Part shown: piece by piece, positions 44,519 to 47,886 of the stretch | How positions within the stretch are numbered: position 1 is the first letter of the stretch | How the letters are laid out: every line of letters starts with the position of its first letter | DNA from: Candidatus Siliceabacter maunaloa | Lineage (GTDB): Bacteria > Actinomycetota > Thermoleophilia > Solirubrobacterales > Solirubrobacteraceae | Direction: 5' to 3' | Assembly: GCA_024330185.1 (NCBI GenBank) | Contig: JANDLV010000030.1 | Coordinates: 1-47,886 of the forward strand | Length of the DNA: 47,886 nucleotides | Notes under the pieces: model-generated | What the model saw: the letters and a program-made list of their open reading frames with translations, nothing else | Database searches by the model: none | Told to the model about the DNA's origin: nothing | Made by a program: the position numbers and the translations under genes

Positions 44519-47242
44519 ATGAGCACCGATCAACGCAATCGTCGGGCCAGCGGATGGCTGCCCCAGCTCTCGGCCGGCACCTGGTCGCTGCTGGGCATCG
44601 TCGTGCTTCTCGCCGCGTACGTCGGCCTGCTGGAGTACTCGCGACCGCACGTGTCGGGCGAGCGGCTGACCTACGACCGCTTCGTCGACCTGGTCGAGAC
44701 GGACATGGTAGTCAACGCGCGCATCCTGGACAGCGACGGCTTCGTGGTCGGCACCTACCGCACGCCCGATGGTGGGACGCGCGAGTACAACACGCCGTAC
44801 TTCCGGTCGGAGGTCCTGCGCTCGGACCTGCTGGACGTCGTCATCCCGAACAATGTCTCCACCTCCGTCGATCAGCAGGGCGGCAAGCGGTTTATCGGCC
44901 CCGTTTCGCTGCTGATCCCGGCGCTGATCCTGGTGATCGTGTTCGTGTACTTCATCCTCTCCTACCGCAGTGGGAGCGGTCCGTTCAGTGTGCGCAGCGG
45001 GGCCCGCCTGCTGACCAAGGAGGAGGGGGGACCGAGCTTCGACGAGGTGGCGGGGCAGGACAATGCGGTGAAGGAGCTGCGCGAGGTCTCGCAGTTCCTC
45101 GCGGACCCAGAGCGCTTCAGGGCGGTCGGCGCCCAGGTGCCCAAGGGAGTGCTGCTCTTCGGCCCGCCCGGGTGCGGGAAGACGCTCCTCGCGCGGGCGC
45201 TGGCCGGCGAAGCGGGTGCCTCGTTCTACTCGATCTCCGGCTCGGACTTCGTCGAGATGTACACCGGGGTCGGCGCCGCCCGCATGCGCGAGCTCTTCCG
45301 CGAGGCGCGCGAGAACGCCCCGGCGATCGTGTTCATCGACGAGATCGATGCCGTCGGCAGCCGTCGCGGAGCCGGGGCCGGAGCCGTGGCGACCGGCACG
45401 AGCGACGAGCAGAACCAGGCCCTGACCGGCATGCTCGCCGAGATGGACGGCTTCTCGACGACGGAGGGCATCATCGTCGTCGGCGCGACCAACCGGCCCG
45501 ACGTCCTGGACCCCGCGCTGCTGCGCCCGGGACGCTTCGACCGCAGCATCGGCCTCGAGACCCCCGACGAGCACGGGCGCCTCGCGATCCTCAAGGTCCA
45601 CGCCACCGGCAAGCCGCTCGCCCCCGACGTCGACCTGGCGGCGATCGCGCACCGTGCGATCGGGATGACGGGGGCGGATCTTGCGAACGTCGTAAACGAG
45701 GCCGGGTTGCTCGCGGCCCGCGCGGGGCAGCGCGAGATCGACCACGCACGGCTCCAGGAGGCCCTCACCCGGATCCTGGAGGCGCCGGAGCGTCAGCGCC
45801 GGCTGTCGATGCGCGGACGCACGCTCGGCCAGCGTTCCCTGAGCGACGAGCAGATCACCTTCGCCGACGTCGCGGGCGTGGACGATGCGATGGTCGAGCT
45901 GGCCGAGGTCCGTGACTATCTCACCGAGCCGGAGCGCTTCACCCGTCTTGGGGCGCATATCCCCCGCGGATTCCTCCTCAACGGGCCGCCGGGCTGTGGC
46001 AAGACGCTGCTCGCGAGAGCGGTCGCCGGAGAGTCCAACGCTGTCTTCTTCTCGGTGGCCGGCACCGAGTTCACCGAGGTCTTCGTCGGTGAGGGCGCCG
46101 CCCGCGTGCGCGATCTCTTCGCTCAGGCCCGCGCCGTGGCGCCGGCGATCGTGTTCATCGACGAGATCGACGCGATCGGCGCCAAGCGGGGCGGGGGCGG
46201 AGACGCGGGAAGCCGTGAGTCGGACCAGACCCTCAACCAGATCCTCATCGAGCTCGACGGCTTCGGTCAGCGTGCCGGAGTCGTAGTGATCGCCGCGACC
46301 AACCGCGCGGACATGCTCGACCCGGCGCTCGTCCGCCCGGGCCGCTTCGACCGCCAGGTCACGATCGACCTGCCCGATCTGCGCGGTCGCCGCGCGATCC
46401 TCGACGTCCACGCCAAGGACAAGCGCCTGGGCCCCAACGTGGACCTCGACCGCGTGAGCATCCTCACCCGCGGGCTCTCCGGAGCTGACCTCGCAAACGT
46501 CCTCAACGAGGCAGCTCTGCTCGCCGGCAGGCGCGGCTCGAGGGACATCGACATGGGCCTGGTGGAGGAGGGCCTCGACCGGGCGCTGTCCGGCGTCGGC
46601 AGCGGACGGCTCATGTCCGACGAGGAGCGCCGTGCGGTCGCCTACCACGAGGCCGGCCACGCCCTCGTCGCGCGGATGCTCCTGCGCGACACGGTCGTGC
46701 ACAAGCTGAGCGTCGTTCCACGCGGCCGCAGATTGGGAGTGGCATGGCTGCCCGAGGCGACAGATCGCCTGCTCTACCCCCGCTCGGTACTGATCGAGCG
46801 GATGGCGACACTGCTCGCCGGACGAGCGGCGGAGGAGATGGTCCTCGGAGAGTCGAGCGGAGGAGCCTCGGACGACCTTGCCAGGGTTGGCGAGATCGCC
46901 AGGATGATGGTCTGCGACTACGGCATGAGCGAGCGGGTTCGCGCGTTGCCCTCGGGGCGCGGCGGGGAGTCGCAGTGGTCGGATGAGACAGCGCGCCTGA
47001 TCGACTCCGAGGCGAGCCGCATGGTGGAGGAGGCCGAGGAGCTGACCCACGCGGCGCTCACCGCCTCCCGGGCTGCGCTCGATCGTGTCGCCCTGGCCCT
47101 CATCGACCGCGAGACGCTCGTGCTCGACGAGGTCGACACGCTCGCCGGTCCGCCAGCCTCGTTGCCGGGTCGCAACGGCGCCGGCTCCAGGGGTCGCGTT
47201 TCAACGGCCGCCGAGCAGGCCGGCCGGTCCAATCAGGCGTAG
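44519..47242 (+). CDS. FtsH-like membrane protease with two AAA+ modules and M41 peptidase
   Basis: 907 residues, paralogous to 9797-12469 in every domain: membrane helices at ~19-39 and ~128-148; AAA-1 with GPPGCGKT (215-222), IVFIDEID and RPGRFDR; AAA-2 with GPPGCGKT (489-496), IVFIDEID and RPGRFDR; M41 with HEAGH at 710-714 and GASDDLARV for the third zinc ligand. Pore loops are YTG (AAA-1) and FVG (AAA-2), against YVG and YVG in the left copy, so substrate grip may differ. All catalytic residues look intact. The 3' end overlaps the convergent gene by ten bases. The C-terminal ~30 residues are a Gly/Arg/Ala-rich tail without homology to the left copy. Confidence 0.93.
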   Translation: MSTDQRNRRASGWLPQLSAGTWSLLGIVVLLAAYVGLLEYSRPHVSGERLTYDRFVDLVETDMVVNARILDSDGFVVGTYRTPDGGTREYNTPYFRSEVLRSDLLDVVIPNNVSTSVDQQGGKRFIGPVSLLIPALILVIVFVYFILSYRSGSGPFSVRSGARLLTKEEGGPSFDEVAGQDNAVKELREVSQFLADPERFRAVGAQVPKGVLLFGPPGCGKTLLARALAGEAGASFYSISGSDFVEMYTGVGAARMRELFREARENAPAIVFIDEIDAVGSRRGAGAGAVATGTSDEQNQALTGMLAEMDGFSTTEGIIVVGATNRPDVLDPALLRPGRFDRSIGLETPDEHGRLAILKVHATGKPLAPDVDLAAIAHRAIGMTGADLANVVNEAGLLAARAGQREIDHARLQEALTRILEAPERQRRLSMRGRTLGQRSLSDEQITFADVAGVDDAMVELAEVRDYLTEPERFTRLGAHIPRGFLLNGPPGCGKTLLARAVAGESNAVFFSVAGTEFTEVFVGEGAARVRDLFAQARAVAPAIVFIDEIDAIGAKRGGGGDAGSRESDQTLNQILIELDGFGQRAGVVVIAATNRADMLDPALVRPGRFDRQVTIDLPDLRGRRAILDVHAKDKRLGPNVDLDRVSILTRGLSGADLANVLNEAALLAGRRGSRDIDMGLVEEGLDRALSGVGSGRLMSDEERRAVAYHEAGHALVARMLLRDTVVHKLSVVPRGRRLGVAWLPEATDRLLYPRSVLIERMATLLAGRAAEEMVLGESSGGASDDLARVGEIARMMVCDYGMSERVRALPSGRGGESQWSDETARLIDSEASRMVEEAEELTHAALTASRAALDRVALALIDRETLVLDEVDTLAGPPASLPGRNGAGSRGRVSTAAEQAGRSNQA

Positions 47243-47676
47243 TCTGCGGCTCGCGCGCCAGGGCGGAACGTGAGCCAGAGCGCGAACGCCGCGATCAGCG
47301 GGCCGGCGGTCGAGTGCAGCGCCACCGCGGCCCACGGAGCTTGCGCCTCTCCCCCCTCCAGGACGAGCGGAAAGTGGGTCGCAGCCTGCCACAGGCCGCC
47401 CAGGAAGCACCAGCCGGTGAGCGCCTGGCTCAGGAGACTGTGCTCGTCCTCCTCGCCCCGGCGGGCGAGCAGCGCCGCTGCCACCGCGCCCAGCACGATC
47501 GCGACTCCCGGCACCACGTGGTCGACGACCTCGACGTCCGCCGGCACGGCCAGCTCGAGGCCGATGGCAGGCCCGAGGTAGGGCGGCACGATCGACAGGG
47601 CGCCCAGCAGCGCGAGGACCAGCTGCGCACGCCCCGCGTGGGGGCGAGGCGGTGGAGCGGGCGACCAGGATGACAT
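47233..47676 (-). CDS. Small four-helix membrane protein, unknown
   Basis: 147 residues from ATG 47676. About four hydrophobic helices (QLVLALLGALSIVPPYLG, VVPGVAIVLGAVAAALLA, LTGWCFLGGLWQAATHFPL, STAGPLIAAFALWL). I do not recognise the family. It is convergent with the FtsH-like gene, and the last ten bases overlap. A longer in-frame extension to 47877 would cross the neighbour's stop and hairpin and has poor coding character, so I rejected it. Confidence 0.65.
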   Translation of the reverse strand: MSSWSPAPPPRPHAGRAQLVLALLGALSIVPPYLGPAIGLELAVPADVEVVDHVVPGVAIVLGAVAAALLARRGEEDEHSLLSQALTGWCFLGGLWQAATHFPLVLEGGEAQAPWAAVALHSTAGPLIAAFALWLTFRPGARAADYA

Positions 47677-47738
47677 CGGCGCAACGGTAGCGACCTGCGG
47701 ATCTGGGCGGGCCCGCCTTCCTTCACGCTGGGCCCGAG

Positions 47739-47770
47739 GGCGGGCACCCGGGCGTGCCCGGGTGCCCGCC
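47739..47770 (-). terminator. GC hairpin after the partial gene
   Basis: A perfect 14-bp stem, GGCGGGCACCCGGG / CCCGGGTGCCCGCC, with a CGTG loop, 46 bases after the stop at 47817. No T-tract on either side. Confidence 0.6.
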
Positions 47771-47816
47771 TCGTGGCCGACCCTGATGTACTGCGCGCCC
47801 AGCGGGCGCGCGGGGC

Positions 47817-47886
47817 TCAGTCCTCGTCGCCGTCGCCGATGTCCAGTGGGCTGATTAGGCAGCCGCCGGGGCCGCATTGGGGTGCT
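47817..47886 (-). CDS. C-terminal 22 residues of an unidentified protein (5' part outside window)
   Basis: On the minus strand the frame reads APQCGPGGCLISP then LDIGDGDED and TGA. The CGPGGC pair of cysteines and acidic end look like a real C-terminus, and a strong hairpin follows. Nothing more can be said of its function. Confidence 0.5.
   Translation of the reverse strand, partial: APQCGPGGCLISPLDIGDGDED

Noticed and set aside
44396-47050. An 884-codon open frame antisense to the right FtsH-like gene
   Set aside because: Third-position GC bias opens long antisense frames here; the sense frame has every FtsH motif and the antisense has none.

Overview
This is high-GC DNA with GC-rich third codon positions, GTG/TTG starts, signal peptides and Asp-box, LVIVD, FG-GAP and PD40 propeller proteins. 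It looks like an actinobacterial chromosome; Thermoleophilia (Solirubrobacterales-like) is my best guess by protein flavour, not something I could test. I see no tRNA, rRNA, CRISPR array, transposase or phage gene.

Left block (1-19074, all genes on the minus strand). From high to low coordinates it holds: a SnoaL-like protein; a truncated copy of a PD40 protein; a decayed relic of a P-loop ATPase joined to a domain fragment; an intact PD40 propeller protein; a CooC/MinD-like ATPase; a C-terminally anchored family-5 solute-binding protein (SBP); an FtsH-like protease with two AAA domains; an Ala/Pro-rich anchored surface protein; an Asp-box (BNR) propeller protein; and three exported propeller proteins (LVIVD, FG-GAP, and an LVIVD paralogue cut by the window edge). 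The LVIVD, FG-GAP and PD40 proteins end in a shared proline linker plus a C-terminal domain of about 200 residues. The DNA for this tail is identical or nearly so between pairs of genes.

Middle block (19191-30734, plus strand). Nine tightly packed genes, most with ATGA overlaps: an acyl-CoA ligase/aldehyde dehydrogenase fusion, a creatinase-like M24 protein lacking most metal ligands, a DegT-type aminotransferase, a split transketolase (one N-half, two C-halves), an Asp/Glu-racemase-like protein, an iron-type alcohol dehydrogenase and an MFS transporter. This looks like one metabolic pathway for an unidentified, probably nitrogen-containing compound. A convergent minus-strand operon (33998-30751) follows: GNAT-like, SAM methyltransferase and a gamma-glutamyltransferase-like Ntn hydrolase with a changed substrate pocket.

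Right block (34309-47242, plus strand). A large LuxR-type (LAL) regulator precedes a second copy of the left-block surface set: Ser/Pro-rich anchored protein, Asp-box protein, a small unknown, a duplicated PAP2/haloperoxidase-like lipoprotein, a DM13 lipoprotein, the anchored SBP and the tandem-AAA FtsH. A four-helix membrane protein and the tail of another gene close the window on the minus strand.

The most interesting point is that the four-gene set (anchored low-complexity protein with an LWS[GA]F motif, doubly anchored Asp-box propeller, orphan anchored SBP, double-AAA FtsH) occurs twice, in opposite orientation and different internal order. I infer it is a functional unit of the cell envelope that I cannot match to a described system.
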